DNA of 64,000 nt from Curvularia sp. ZM96 (lineage: Eukaryota; Ascomycota; Dothideomycetes; Pleosporales; Pleosporaceae), in the NCBI GenBank assembly GCA_022457065.1, contig JAJGBQ010000001.1, positions 5,518,001 through 5,582,000 of the forward strand, written 5' to 3'. Of this stretch, positions 22,155 to 33,028 are shown piece by piece. Made by a program: the position numbers and the translations under genes. Each line of letters starts with the position of its first letter. The first letter of the stretch is position 1. The notes beneath the pieces are model-generated. The model searched no databases. It was not told where the DNA came from and saw only the letters and a program-made list of their open reading frames with translations.

Positions 22155-22569
22155 TTATGAGGTTGGGTTAGGGTTCATCTGCTATCCGTCAGCGCCTGTT
22201 CATCCCGAAAATTTTCCTTCTCTACGGACCTTGCGCTTGCCACCGGTCATGGTGACGTTGACGAAACGGCGGGTGTATGTGAGCCTCTTCTTCGCGCGGC
22301 CCTTGGGGGTCTTCTTCTTCTCTTGGGGCTCAACCTAGCAGGGTGTTAGATCGGCTCTCGTCATCGTGTTCATCTCTCAAGTCCTTTCGTGTTTGCGGGG
22401 TCATCGTTTGACGGATGCGTTCGATCGGGACAGCGGGTTCACATGGATAGGCTTACCTTGGGGGCTGGATGCTGTTAGCAGGCGCTCATCTTCATTCTGA
22501 TACGAGCCAAGACTTACTCTGAGACTTGACCTTTCCGGCACGAGCGAGGGATCCGTGAACCTTTCCCAT
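22155..22569 (-). CDS. rps30: 40S ribosomal protein eS30 (RPS30), with 8-nt microexon
   Basis: Small basic protein of the 40S subunit. Four exons, 22569-22518, 22464-22457, 22334-22230 and 22178-22155, give 62 residues, the normal length. Start MGKVHGSLARAGKVKSQ and end GKRKMNPNPTS are diagnostic. The second exon is only 8 nt (CCCCCAAG) and, with the last base of exon 1, supplies Thr-Pro-Lys of the conserved SQTPKVE. The final exon holds only MNPNPTS. No fused ubiquitin-like domain precedes it, unlike animal FAU. A leader intron is likely at 22732-22617 (GTACGT donor, GCTAACAG end). Introns are 53, 122 and 51 nt. Confidence 0.95.
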
Positions 22570-22732
22570 GTTTGCGGTTGTTGATGAGTCGAGTTGTTCT
22601 GTAGGGTGGCGAACTCCTGTTAGCAAAAGGTCTTCTGGTTTCCAGGCGTCGAGTGCGAGGGTGAGAAGGCTTGTTGTCGCAAGGCTTCGGAAGTGACACA
22701 GGTGCAGTCGGTGGTGTTGATAGGATACGTAC

Positions 22733-23595
22733 AGTTTGCGGGTGCGGTCGCTGGGTGTTCGATGGCTGGGCCGCGACGATGGTGTTCAAAATGCCTGTGT
22801 ACGAGCGGACCAGCGGATTAGCCGAGATCACGTGTACGGTTAGCGTTGGAGTCGATCCTCAACACTGAGATGCAAAGGCTTCAGAGGTCTGGAACATGAA
22901 TAGAATTTTTATAGAGACTAGTTCTAGATAATCTTTCTATCTTTACAAAGGACACTCTTAAGCATCAAATTTCTGATGCTTCGGTCACATATCGTGCCGA
23001 ACAATCAAACTTTGCCTCTACCGTGCGATGATCAGATAAGATCGCCAACACCAAGGCGAACTGGTCAGGTCCTGTGTGAACGACACTTTGCTTGGATACA
23101 ACTTCCACTCTTGCTCAGTGCCCACAAACACTCGGTTGGTCGATCCAGTAATATGAATAGACCACCCGATCCTATGTCAAACACCTCACTACAGCTCTAC
23201 CTCTTCAGCTGCGGAGCCAGCTTCCATACTACCGACAGAACTGGTCTGTGCGTGCAGCTCTGAACTAGTGAGATGAACTGAATACGCATCGCAACACGAA
23301 TATGTTCTAAGCTGCGTTCGCATAGCACTGACGCTCTGAATAGTTTTCTTCGAAGACTTACAATTTACAATCGCCTAGCTTCTGCCGTACTGCTAATACC
23401 TTTCAGCTATATTCAAGCTAGGCACTCCCGGAGCTGTCGATCGCATGATGCGCATGATGCGTGCCGTGCCTAGCTTCGTTCGACGCGTCGCTGTTTGCCA
23501 TCAACCACCACTTGACTGATAACCCGCCACCTCTCTCTAGCACTCACTTCCTGTTATCCTTATTCTCCAGCTACTCCATCATAAGCAAAGCCAAT
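22733..23595. promoter_or_regulatory. divergent promoter region of eS30 and the CREG-like gene
   Basis: 863 bp between the eS30 leader and the ATG of the CREG-like gene. The stretch at about 22,900-23,000 is AT-rich. No TATA box or named regulatory site can be assigned with confidence. Confidence 0.45.
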
Positions 23596-24357
23596 ATGTA
23601 TCTCCAAAGCGCTCTTCTAGGCCTTATCGGTCTTACCACAGCCACCAACATCCCATCACCGCAGCACCTGTTCGCGAACCCGTCACAGGCCGAGCAGTCC
23701 GACTTTAAGATTCCTACTGTCCATGAATCTGCCGTTCAAGCTCGTAGAATTATGCGCCTCGAGAACATCGGTACTCTCTCCACAGTCTTCCCAAACGCGC
23801 CACACAGCACCGAGCAGCGACCGTCGGACGTTGCAGGTGCGCCCATAGGCCTGATGGACTACTTTGGTGACTGCGAGCCTGAGAGCGGTAACCCAACCAT
23901 CCTTGCCATCACCATAGCTACATCCTTCAAGAACGTTGCCGCCGGGTCCAACATCTCGTTGAGCATGCGCTGGCACCCCCAGGATAACAAGTGGCGCAGT
24001 CCCGCGTCGCTTCCTCGCTTCTCGCTCGTAGGCCACTTGGAGGATATTGATATGGACGCTATAGAGAGACTCGGTGTGACGGCTTGCTTTGTCAAGAAGC
24101 ACCCTGATGCTGCGTGGTGGTTGCCAGGGAACAGGATCCATGAGAGCAAGTGGGTAAGGCTGGTGGTTGACGAGATCTACTGGATCGGAGGCTTTGGCGA
24201 TCGCGCATACATCGGTTGGATCCCCAAGGAGGAGTGGTTCAGCGTCACTCAAGAAGAAATTGATGGCATTCAGCTGCCGGGTGAAAAGAGTAGTGCCTGG
24301 GGTTCGTTGGGCAGTTGGTTCGGACTCGGTCAGCAGCAGGAGACGTTTGAACTGTAG
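23596..24357 (+). CDS. secreted CREG/pyridoxamine 5'-phosphate oxidase-like protein
   Basis: A 253-residue single-exon protein with a split-barrel FMN-binding-like fold, as in CREG and fungal pyridoxamine-oxidase-like proteins. ATG 23596 begins a hydrophobic signal peptide (residues 1 to about 18, ending near TTATN). Family features: VHESAVQARRIM and the IGTLSTVF barrel strand near residues 45-65, SNISLSMRW, then RFSLVGHLEDI, and a late WWLPG...HESKWVRLVVDEIYWIGGFGD block. Members usually lack clear oxidase activity, and a secreted or vacuolar role is expected; no substrate can be named. The open frame extends upstream to 23461 without another ATG. It is divergent from rps30. Confidence 0.8.
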   Translation: MYLQSALLGLIGLTTATNIPSPQHLFANPSQAEQSDFKIPTVHESAVQARRIMRLENIGTLSTVFPNAPHSTEQRPSDVAGAPIGLMDYFGDCEPESGNPTILAITIATSFKNVAAGSNISLSMRWHPQDNKWRSPASLPRFSLVGHLEDIDMDAIERLGVTACFVKKHPDAAWWLPGNRIHESKWVRLVVDEIYWIGGFGDRAYIGWIPKEEWFSVTQEEIDGIQLPGEKSSAWGSLGSWFGLGQQQETFEL

Positions 24358-27300
24358 GGTAGGTACTGATGATATTGAGACTGAGGATGAATCTGGAACA
24401 TGAGATATGAGCTGAAATTGGATGTCTTTTTATTGCATGTCACGGGTGTCATTCAAGGAGTTGGTACGTGTTGTTCGACATTTAAGACTGCATCTATCTT
24501 TTTAGTTCTCGTCTGTTGCAATTATGCGAACGCATGTTCCAGAATACACAGTATCACAACGCAGGTTCTTAACATCAGGTCCTTTCTCAGTACCTGCAGT
24601 TTATCCTATCTTCTTCAGCCCTTCCCTTTACTCACACCCTTGACCCATGCTGGATCCGATTCCACCAGGGGCAGTTCATTTCTGTTCCCCACCAACCCTC
24701 ATACTGAAGCTCACGATGTATCGCGGAATGGCGTATGTTTAAGCGATAGTGAGAGAGAACATCGACCCGCAATCGAATAACTGAACTATGAAATAAACTT
24801 ATAGAGAACAACCTCTCAAACGGCGTTTACGAAAAGACAAAGCCATCTCCATCTCCACCTCCTATCGCCGATCATCTCAACATAACCCGCGGCGAATTAC
24901 ACCCAGCCTTCTCCCCCACAACATTTACATGAGCTATTCCCATGTCAAAGGATGAAGGTGACTTAATACACAAACTACCAGACCTGCTATCCCCCAATTC
25001 TCCTCCAACACCTCTACTTGGTACACTATTTTTTATTCGACTTCCTCATTTCACTCTTTGAAATGGAACGCTGGCCTTCTATTTCCTCCCTTTTTACGCT
25101 CCTAACGCTTGACCCCCACATGCACCAAGCCCAACATCGTCTATCTCTGAACACCAACTCAAAAGTGCGATATCCCATAAATGTGCGTTTGCGCAGAAAG
25201 AAGCGTTACAGTGCAGAAAGTTTGCAGTACATACCCTCAGTTCAAAATGAATCGGTGTCAAAAAGTTGCCCTCCCTATTTTTTCCAGGCCCGAGTGATGC
25301 AATCTAGACACCGCGCAAATAACAAGATGATAGAAGGCCCTACATGCCCAGCCATTCCTCACGCACACATATGTCTGCTCCTACTCAAGTCCCACTTCTT
25401 TATTAATCTGTTTTTTTTCCTCACTTACAGTTACACTTTGCAAGTACTAAAAGATATAGAAACAGTAACTCTAACCTAGCTTTCCGAAAATAACATTAAT
25501 ATTCACTAACTCTCCACGAGTATATCATCCACCTAAAACCCCTCTTACGTTTCCACCTCTCTCTGCAATTCACTGCTAGATGTATACACAGCCTCTCCAG
25601 ATCCCACTTTTTCAACCAACGCCCATCCCGATATAAGCCCGTCTTGCCCCTACGTACCTATACATACCTCACATTGTATACAGAAGAACATGTCAAGTAC
25701 GAAAACAAAACACATCTTTCAATCTCACGCCAACACGACCTTCGGGTTGAGGACTTACCACATGCAGACTCTAAGGGGGCCTGGGTGGATAGACGACATA
25801 TGTCACAGCAAGATATGCATATCCAATCTTAGAGTATGGAGCTGGGACATACCCAACGCACTTGATCGTCACCACCCCCCTACCTTTCCCTTTTCCACCT
25901 TTCCCTCACATCAAATCCAAGTGTCGTATCCTCGGCGTAAGATGAAAGAGCGAGAACGAACGGCCTCTTTTCTCCACTGACCATTTACTCCTTTGCACAA
26001 AAAATTTCAAATCGATTGGTCAGATCTGCACTACATACATACTACATAAACCTTTTTTTTTCTTATCTTTAAATCCCCGGTACTCAGCACTGCAAATCCT
26101 AACCCGCTACACAAGAAACTTTCCCCTAGTGCTCGCTTTAACACCCGTACACACAATCCAGACTGTGGACGATGCGAGGGAGCTGAGGTGAGGTGAGGCG
26201 ACGAACTTGATTAGGCAAGAAAATAGGTCACATGTGTCTGACGGATCAGCGACAATCTCACTTTTCCATGTATGTATTGATCGTTAAAGGGAGTAGAGTG
26301 AGAGATCGTCAGTCAGTGTGTCTTTAGTTGTTTGATTATTCAATCAATACGAGCCCAACAACGACTATTTTGATCTTTTTTCTTTCTTTTCTCGGTGACG
26401 AAAAGGTATATTCGCTGCTTACTACCTCTAGGCATGAAAGGATACATGCTACATCCTTACATCATACTTAGGTCTCGGCCTCTTCTGACAAAAGTGAGAG
26501 CTATCCAACTAGCGAGATAGCAACCAGGCGAACGCATAACCTTTACATAGAATCGGCGTATCCAGGCAGTGCTTCACCACTGTAAGCCCTGGGTTACGCC
26601 CGTCCGCTTGCCCCTCGGGAGGTTTTCCGTAGGGACATTAAAATCTTACATACATAGATCTCTACCATCCTACCTTCATACTACGAGATCTAGAGCGCAC
26701 AAAGGCAGGAGTAAGAAAAGCAAGGGGAAACTATTACCCCATTCGTCCAGCTCCTACGTAAAAACCACAATCTCCCCGAGTTATGCAGCCAACCATCTAG
26801 GTATCTACCTACCTACACAAACATAAGCACGCCTTCCCAGCACCTCTGCAAATCATCCCCAATCCAGAGTTTTCCAACGGATCGGAAAGACACGAGGGAG
26901 AAAGCAGGACCGCGGATGTGCCGGCGGCGGGAAGGTGGGTCGAGATGATGTGTTGGAAACGAAGGGTGATGCTCACTCCGGTCCTCGTATTCCGAAGCCC
27001 TTGTTTTCTTCGTTCTTGTCGCGGCTACAACACGTGTGTTTTCATGCGCCCGCCGTCGTGGTAAAGACAGGTATTCGGTGAGGCTTCCGATGATGTGCCG
27101 AGTGATGCGAACAGTAGTACAGTAGGTTGAGGGATGTGCCCGGCTTACTTTTTGCTATCCCAGACTTCTACCCATAGTGTGTATGGTAGGTTGGGCGCTT
27201 GTGCTCTAGACTGGCTGATCACTTTACGAGGCTTCGTCGTTACGCGTGTAATACTAACAATAGTATATACGCTTGGTGTTGTAGATAACTCGGTAATTAC

Positions 27301-30300
27301 TAGTCGAGGCCTCTAGCTCTGTTTGTTTGTTTTTATTTCTTCCCATTTCTTCCTCTTCTAGGACTCCAATGAGCACGTGCCAGGTTGTGCTCGTTGGTTG
27401 GACTTCGACACGAGAGCTGAATTCGCTGTTAGAGAGACCCAATTAAGTAAAACCACAAATAATTAGGAAAGACTGGCGAGCGGCAAAATTTCCACCGTCG
27501 CACCAAAGGATGCCGAGGCATTCTCTTCTTCGCAATAGGAAGCCTAACTCGTCATTCCTTCATGCTAACGGAAGGCGTCATTGCTGAACAGTGCATTATT
27601 AATCAGTGGACGCTGTTCCAGCAACGGCTACTATAGCTTAATGTGAAGCAGACCAGGTCTTACCCAGTACCAGAATAGCGGTGACAAGCGTCACGTTTTG
27701 TTTGGCAAGGAGGCTCCTAGTTGCAACACCATGGCTCTGATCACGGCGGAGGCCCAGGAACATACCGGGTACTTCCTGGCGTCAGCCCCCCTCTATGAAT
27801 TCATTCGGCCGTAAGGTGGTACTTTTAAGGGCCAAAGACTCTTGGCGTTGCGCCCCAAGAACGAGATGAGGGGAACGGCATGGCACGCCGTCATCTGATC
27901 ATCACCCGGTCAGTGACAGGCATGATGCCTGGAGATTTTTTTACGCGAGCTTCTTGGAAAAAGACAAGAGACGAAACAGTTGCGCGATATGCGCGATGCT
28001 AGTTCCCGCCAGGTAGCCCAAACTTTATCGCCCAGTTACTCAGCTCTTACACTTCTGCCTTACAACTATTTGGTAGCGAGAATTTTAGTAAGGCGATCAC
28101 ATCACTTTTGATGCCCAAAAAAAGTTCCGCAGGCATCCTCTGCCAGGGCGCCTCACGATACAAATTGTCCGGCATGGCGCGATGGCTCTCTGGTACGTCC
28201 CACGAGTCGGCCCTTAGGCGTGCGTCTCCATACGCTGACTCGAAGTTTTTCCGGAGAGAAAGTGTGAGATGGTTAGTTCTGAAGATGCGGATGTGCAGGG
28301 ACAAGCCTGGGAGCTTTGATCAACTGGGATCATCCCACCCGCTGTCTGCAGCACGGTCTTAATATTCATTCCGCATGAAGGCCTAGTTTCGGAGTATTTG
28401 CCCGCCTGGCGCTAGAATGCGGTTTGTATGCAGCGTGGTGCGAACGGACAAAGGGTAGGCATGAGCGTTCGTGCGGCGGTAAGAGGGCGATCACAGCTGT
28501 CACGCCGGCGTGAGTGGGATGCTGGCGCGTGGGACATGCTAATACTTAGTGGATGCGGCGACATGGACGTGTCGTCGTCTAGAGCCCTTCCAGAGTGCAA
28601 CGTGTTTGTTAATGACCGAGGTAACTGGAGTTTGGGCGGGGGGTTAGTTGTTCGACGCGGTAACGTAGAGGATGATACTCACCGCTACTGTATTGTTGCC
28701 AGTACGAATGCGAACGAGTATCTCCACAATACACCCGGGATGATTGGGACCCATGTTGGCAATGGCAGCCTTCAGAAGCGTGGCCGTCGATCGCGGTTCT
28801 TCCAGGGCAAAAGATCCCTTGTCCGTGGCTACTGGAACTGTACCTCCGTTGAGCTTGTTTTGGAAGTGCGTGAGCTGATGCGAAAGGGACACGCGGCTAA
28901 CGGGTGCCGTGGGTAGGTAGTGGAATGGGTATGAGGAGGGGCCAACGGTCGCACATCGGTATGGGTAATTCCGAACAAACTCCTTCTCGAAGGTTGGTAT
29001 CCAGGGATCATGGCTGCAAATCGTCAATGCCCTGTACTCCGTAGGCCATATGGCCGCGCACAGCCGTGTTACCAACAGCTTTGCTGCAGAAGTGGCCCAG
29101 TCAAAGGCAATCTTAGGTTACAATTAACTGTGGACAAAATGGCGCGCATGGACAAACGAGGGAAGTGTGCCTTGGCTATAATGCAAGACTGGCAGATTTG
29201 GCACTGGTGCCAAAAAGACACGGAAACTAGGTGATCATGGCGCAGGTGATGTTATTTCGAGCCGCACATCATCGCCCACCAGTAGGGATAATCACGGGTC
29301 GATTCCGAAGAAGAGAAAAGGGTGTAATAATTGCTGACGGTGTTGGCTAAAAGAAGCGCTAAGTGAGTGATTACTACGGAGTACCAGGGGGGTGTCTCTC
29401 CCACGCCATCTTCAATACTTGGGTGCAGCGCTTGTGACGGCAATATGGTACGATGCGTTTTTTACATCGCCGTCTATGAGTAAGTCTCTCTGGCCTTGGA
29501 CACTAAGGGGGGCGCCCCAACGACGCATAGTGACGGCATGCATTGAAGCCGCGTGCCCATGACGGTGTTGCAGCCATGGGGGACAGCGGCCTGTATATGA
29601 TGGAGAGATAACAGAAAACCTGCACGCGCGCGGTGCCCGTGTCGTGATTAGCTCGCATCCGTGCCGCAGAGGATTGCAAGCGAAGCGGAAATTGGGGAGG
29701 ACGGAGAGGAGAGGGTAGATGAAACACTTCCACAAGACTGGGAATGGGCCCAGAGCCCGAACAGATGATGCGCAGATCTCTCTCGAGCACGATCCACGGG
29801 CTTGAACGGATGCACCGATCCACCGCATACCAACAAACCCGATTGGCGGATTCGGCCAATCAAGGGTGGTTTTGAAGACGTGGCGCGCTTCTTCATCTAC
29901 TTTACGTCCCGCGATTGCTTTTGGTGCCCGTCGCCAGCGGCTGGCCTCGCTTAGAAGCTGTCACGTACATACAGGTGCGCGACATGGCAGGTGTCGTGGC
30001 AGTGACAGAATTGCTTGTTGTTCCTCTCCGTGCAGTTCCGACTGTGTTTCTTTTTTGCCGTTTAGTGTGCTGGGTGCGGCATCAAGTCCGTTCCAAAGGA
30101 TTCGCGAGGGAATCTCGCTTCCGCCAAACGGTTTGAAGGATTGAATCCTTGCCAGGTAGGGTTCGCCATCAGACGATTGATGTTTTGCTTTTGACGGCCG
30201 CCGAACCAACTCTAGCCGAGCTGGCGCTGAGGCTGTCATCGGGCCATGTGGAGTCCGCCTCCCAAAGACTTGTCGAGTCCAAGCTGGTACCTACTCCTGT

Positions 30301-31822
30301 CATGGCCAAGCAGGGACGGTTTCAGACTGATTGGAAAAGCACCAGTTCATTGTTTGACAGACCTGGGGGTTTGGCTCTGGTGAGAAAGGGTGCCGCCGCA
30401 TTCGGAGAAATGTTACGCGATCATGAAGATCTCCAGTTGGGGCTGGTGCCTTTGTCGTTAGATGGTGCATGTACGGATGAGATTGAGGCTCCTAACAAGC
30501 AAGCCACATGCGGCCTCGTCACATCATTGTATGGCGATATTGAGGTGCATCGAGACGAGCGAAGCGAGCGATTTGGCCAAATAGCGCCAAACATGAACTG
30601 GATGCTTTTTTTTTGGTTGGGGTCGTGTGCAGATGCATGTAAATGCGAGGGCAGCGTGGATGACGACAGTAGGGGAGAGACAAAGGCAGCAGGCACATGG
30701 GCCATGCGCTAGGAATGCTCATGAGACCTGTACTGCTGACGGACGACGACAGCCTCAAGGCGGAGCAGTGGATTCCAGTCTGTCGTCATTGCCGCATGTG
30801 TGGCGAACGTGGCGATGAGTGAGCCACGTGAATCGATTCTAACTCTCCACGGTCTTTTTTGGCATCCGCAGTCGCTATTTTGCAGCTCAATGTTGGTTGG
30901 GGCCCCGGAAAGCGTGGGAACGGGTAAAATGAGACGATGGAATACTAGCCCTGATCATAACATGCCACATTATGCGGCTACCGGCGTACCAGTGCCGTCA
31001 ATACTGAACACGGTAAGACCGACAGTGTGCTCCGTGTTCAGCAAAATCATGGTTCCTTGCTGTATAGGTCAGGAACGTGCCATAGTGTGGAACAGAGATC
31101 GACCGAGGTGGTGGGGGCTGGTAGCCAAGGAAGCCGTTGGAATGACGGAGACGCAAGGCGACTGTTTGCTCGGATTCCGTATAGCCATTACGCAAGCGTT
31201 GCCTTCTCCCCCATGGGTAATCCATCATGGGCAAGCGCGTCGATGAGAAGCGGCCAGCCTGGAGTGTAGGTCCTGACGTCTTCAGTTTCCACTAGGTTTG
31301 GAAGCCAACACAGGTTCCCTGCAAAACATAGCTGCACGGTCTCTGTGATTGACACCCTTCACCATGACACAAAAGAGCTAAGGGATTGTACGTCAGGTCG
31401 AGTCATAAGTTGTAAATTGATTGTTTGGTCAATTTTGACACATGTCTTAGCATTGAGTTGCTTTACGCAGCGTCTCTACTATAGTACAAAGAAATAAAAG
31501 TTATATGTCGGGTAAATGCCGCGCACCTCGATGCGAGGCAGAGCCTGTCCTTTTGAAGAAAGCGAGAATGATGACTTGTCAAAAATAAGCGTACAACATC
31601 GCCGCTGATGGCGAAAGAGGATATCGTTAACAAACACGAGAGAAACTCCATTGAAATGCATAACATGGTGGGAAAACACCGAGGCGCCAATGCAGGAAGT
31701 CGTGCAAATGGTATCGTTGGCGAGATATGACGGAACAAAGCATGTCTCGCAGAGACTCCGAATATGTCAAGGCTTGTCAAGGGCCGATTGCGTCAGACGA
31801 TTAGGTGAGGCTTTGTGCCCAT
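24358..31822. other. long gene-poor interval 3' of mtfA
   Basis: About 7.5 kb with no open frame that has family motifs, signal peptide or supportable splicing. From about 24,800 to 26,150 the plus strand is conspicuously poor in G and rich in C/T/A. The remainder is of mixed composition. The 3' UTR of mtfA presumably extends into the right edge. No tRNA, rRNA, terminal repeats or tandem array was recognised. Long non-coding transcripts cannot be excluded by reading alone. Confidence 0.5.
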
Positions 31823-33028
31823 TTAGGCCGTAAGAGTGGTACTTGAGGCTGCATGGCAACCTCGCTCGTGTCGCTTCATGTTGCTGCGCACGCTGAAGGC
31901 CTTGCCGCATCCAGGCTGTGGGCACTTGTATGGCTTCTCGCCAGTGTGGCTGTGGCTGTGGATGCGCAGGCTGCTTGGGCGGGAAAAGGCCTTGTTGCAT
32001 GTCGAGCAGATGTAGCGGTCCTGTGGTTGCGGGAACTGTGACTGGCTCGAAGTGCTGATGTAGTGGTGGTGTTGCCATGGGTTTGAGCCGTTGGAGGCTG
32101 GGCTGGGTACTGGCACAGGCAGAGGCATGGCGTGCGGCTGGAAGTTGGAAGGCAGAGGGCGCTGCGCATAGAGTGGAGGTGTTGTGTATGAGTGCTGCTC
32201 TGGCGAGTAGAACGAGGCAGAAGAGGCAGCTCCTGGCGAGGACTGGTAAGGAGACTGGCTGTACATGGAGGCACTGTAGGGCGACATGGCGTGCGACTGC
32301 ATCGAGTCCCGCTTCATGGGAGGCACAGTCGAATAAGCTTGTCTCTGTTGGTGAGGCTCCATGTTGTTGAGCGCACCGCCGACAAAGTAAGCAGTAGAGG
32401 CGGCCGAGTGGTTTGATGCCGCTGAAGGCGACTGGTTGCCATCGTGGGCAACGTCTGGGTGCATTGGGGGTGTAGGAGGCAGAGTCATTCTGGAGCTGCT
32501 AGGCGCCGACACTGGGGTATATTGTGCCTGCTGTGACTGTGGCTGCTGTGCTTGCCTCATTTGAGGTGATGACGACTGTCGCTGCTGTGACTGAGGGCTC
32601 TGGGAAGCTACGACTAATGTTAGTGACATGGTCGGGTCAGGGTAGGGCGCAGGTACAACCATGGGGGGCTTACCTGAATCAGAGGTAGCTGGCTTCTCGT
32701 TGCCAGCAAATTCGAGCAGACTTGAGATGGAAGGCAGTGAAGGCTTCTTCTCTTCGGCCGGGGGTGAGGGCGGCGACTGAGGACGCTGCTGCTGCTTTTG
32801 TTGTTGCTGCTGCTGCTGCTGTTGTTGTTGCTGGACTTGGTGTCGGTATTGTTGCTCGACTTGCTGAGCATGTGTAGGTGGTTGTACTGGGTATGAGGAA
32901 GCAGCAACTCCCGACATGGCGTATCCGCGAGGCTGCGGTTGTTGGTAGTAGGCCGGGTGCTGTGGGTGCTGGAACGCCTCCCGTTCCCGGACGCTGCCGT
33001 GTACCATACTGGCGAGATGCATTGCCAT
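31823..33028 (-). CDS. mtfA: MtfA-type C2H2 zinc-finger regulator
   Basis: Nuclear transcription factor; the Aspergillus MtfA protein controls secondary metabolism and sporulation. Exon 1 is 33028-32674 and exon 2 is 32607-31823, separated by a 66-nt intron (GTAAGC donor, CACTAAC branch, CGTAG acceptor), giving 379 residues. The intron has a length divisible by three and no stop, so unspliced RNA would code for 401 residues. Diagnostic features: a SLPSISSLLE motif in the N-terminal half, a long Gln run (about residues 66-83) encoded by CAG/CAA, a WQHHHY motif before the fingers, and two C-terminal C2H2 fingers (CSTCNKAFSRPSSLRIHSHSH, shown here only as a motif class CX2CX12HX3H, then a CX4C finger ending KRHERGCH). 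Orthology is inferred from this shared order of motifs. It stands alone in a gene desert. Confidence 0.88.
   Translation of the reverse strand: MAMHLASMVHGSVREREAFQHPQHPAYYQQPQPRGYAMSGVAASSYPVQPPTHAQQVEQQYRHQVQQQQQQQQQQQQKQQQRPQSPPSPPAEEKKPSLPSISSLLEFAGNEKPATSDSGKPPMVVPAPYPDPTMSLTLVVASQSPQSQQRQSSSPQMRQAQQPQSQQAQYTPVSAPSSSRMTLPPTPPMHPDVAHDGNQSPSAASNHSAASTAYFVGGALNNMEPHQQRQAYSTVPPMKRDSMQSHAMSPYSASMYSQSPYQSSPGAASSASFYSPEQHSYTTPPLYAQRPLPSNFQPHAMPLPVPVPSPASNGSNPWQHHHYISTSSQSQFPQPQDRYICSTCNKAFSRPSSLRIHSHSHTGEKPYKCPQPGCGKAFSVRSNMKRHERGCHAASSTTLTA
32786..32835 (-). repeat. CAG/CAA trinucleotide tract coding for polyglutamine in mtfA
   Basis: Near-uninterrupted Gln codons (thirteen in a row, one Lys, then further Gln). 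Such tracts vary in length between strains of a species; variation here is inference. Confidence 0.85.

Noticed and set aside
22335..22456. Possible intronic box C/D snoRNA in the longest eS30 intron
   Set aside because: The best box C candidate has a mismatch and no CTGA box D is present.
30149..30712. Plus-strand frame of about 187 codons in the gene desert
   Set aside because: It begins at a non-ATG codon, has no motif or splice support, and other frames are equally open.
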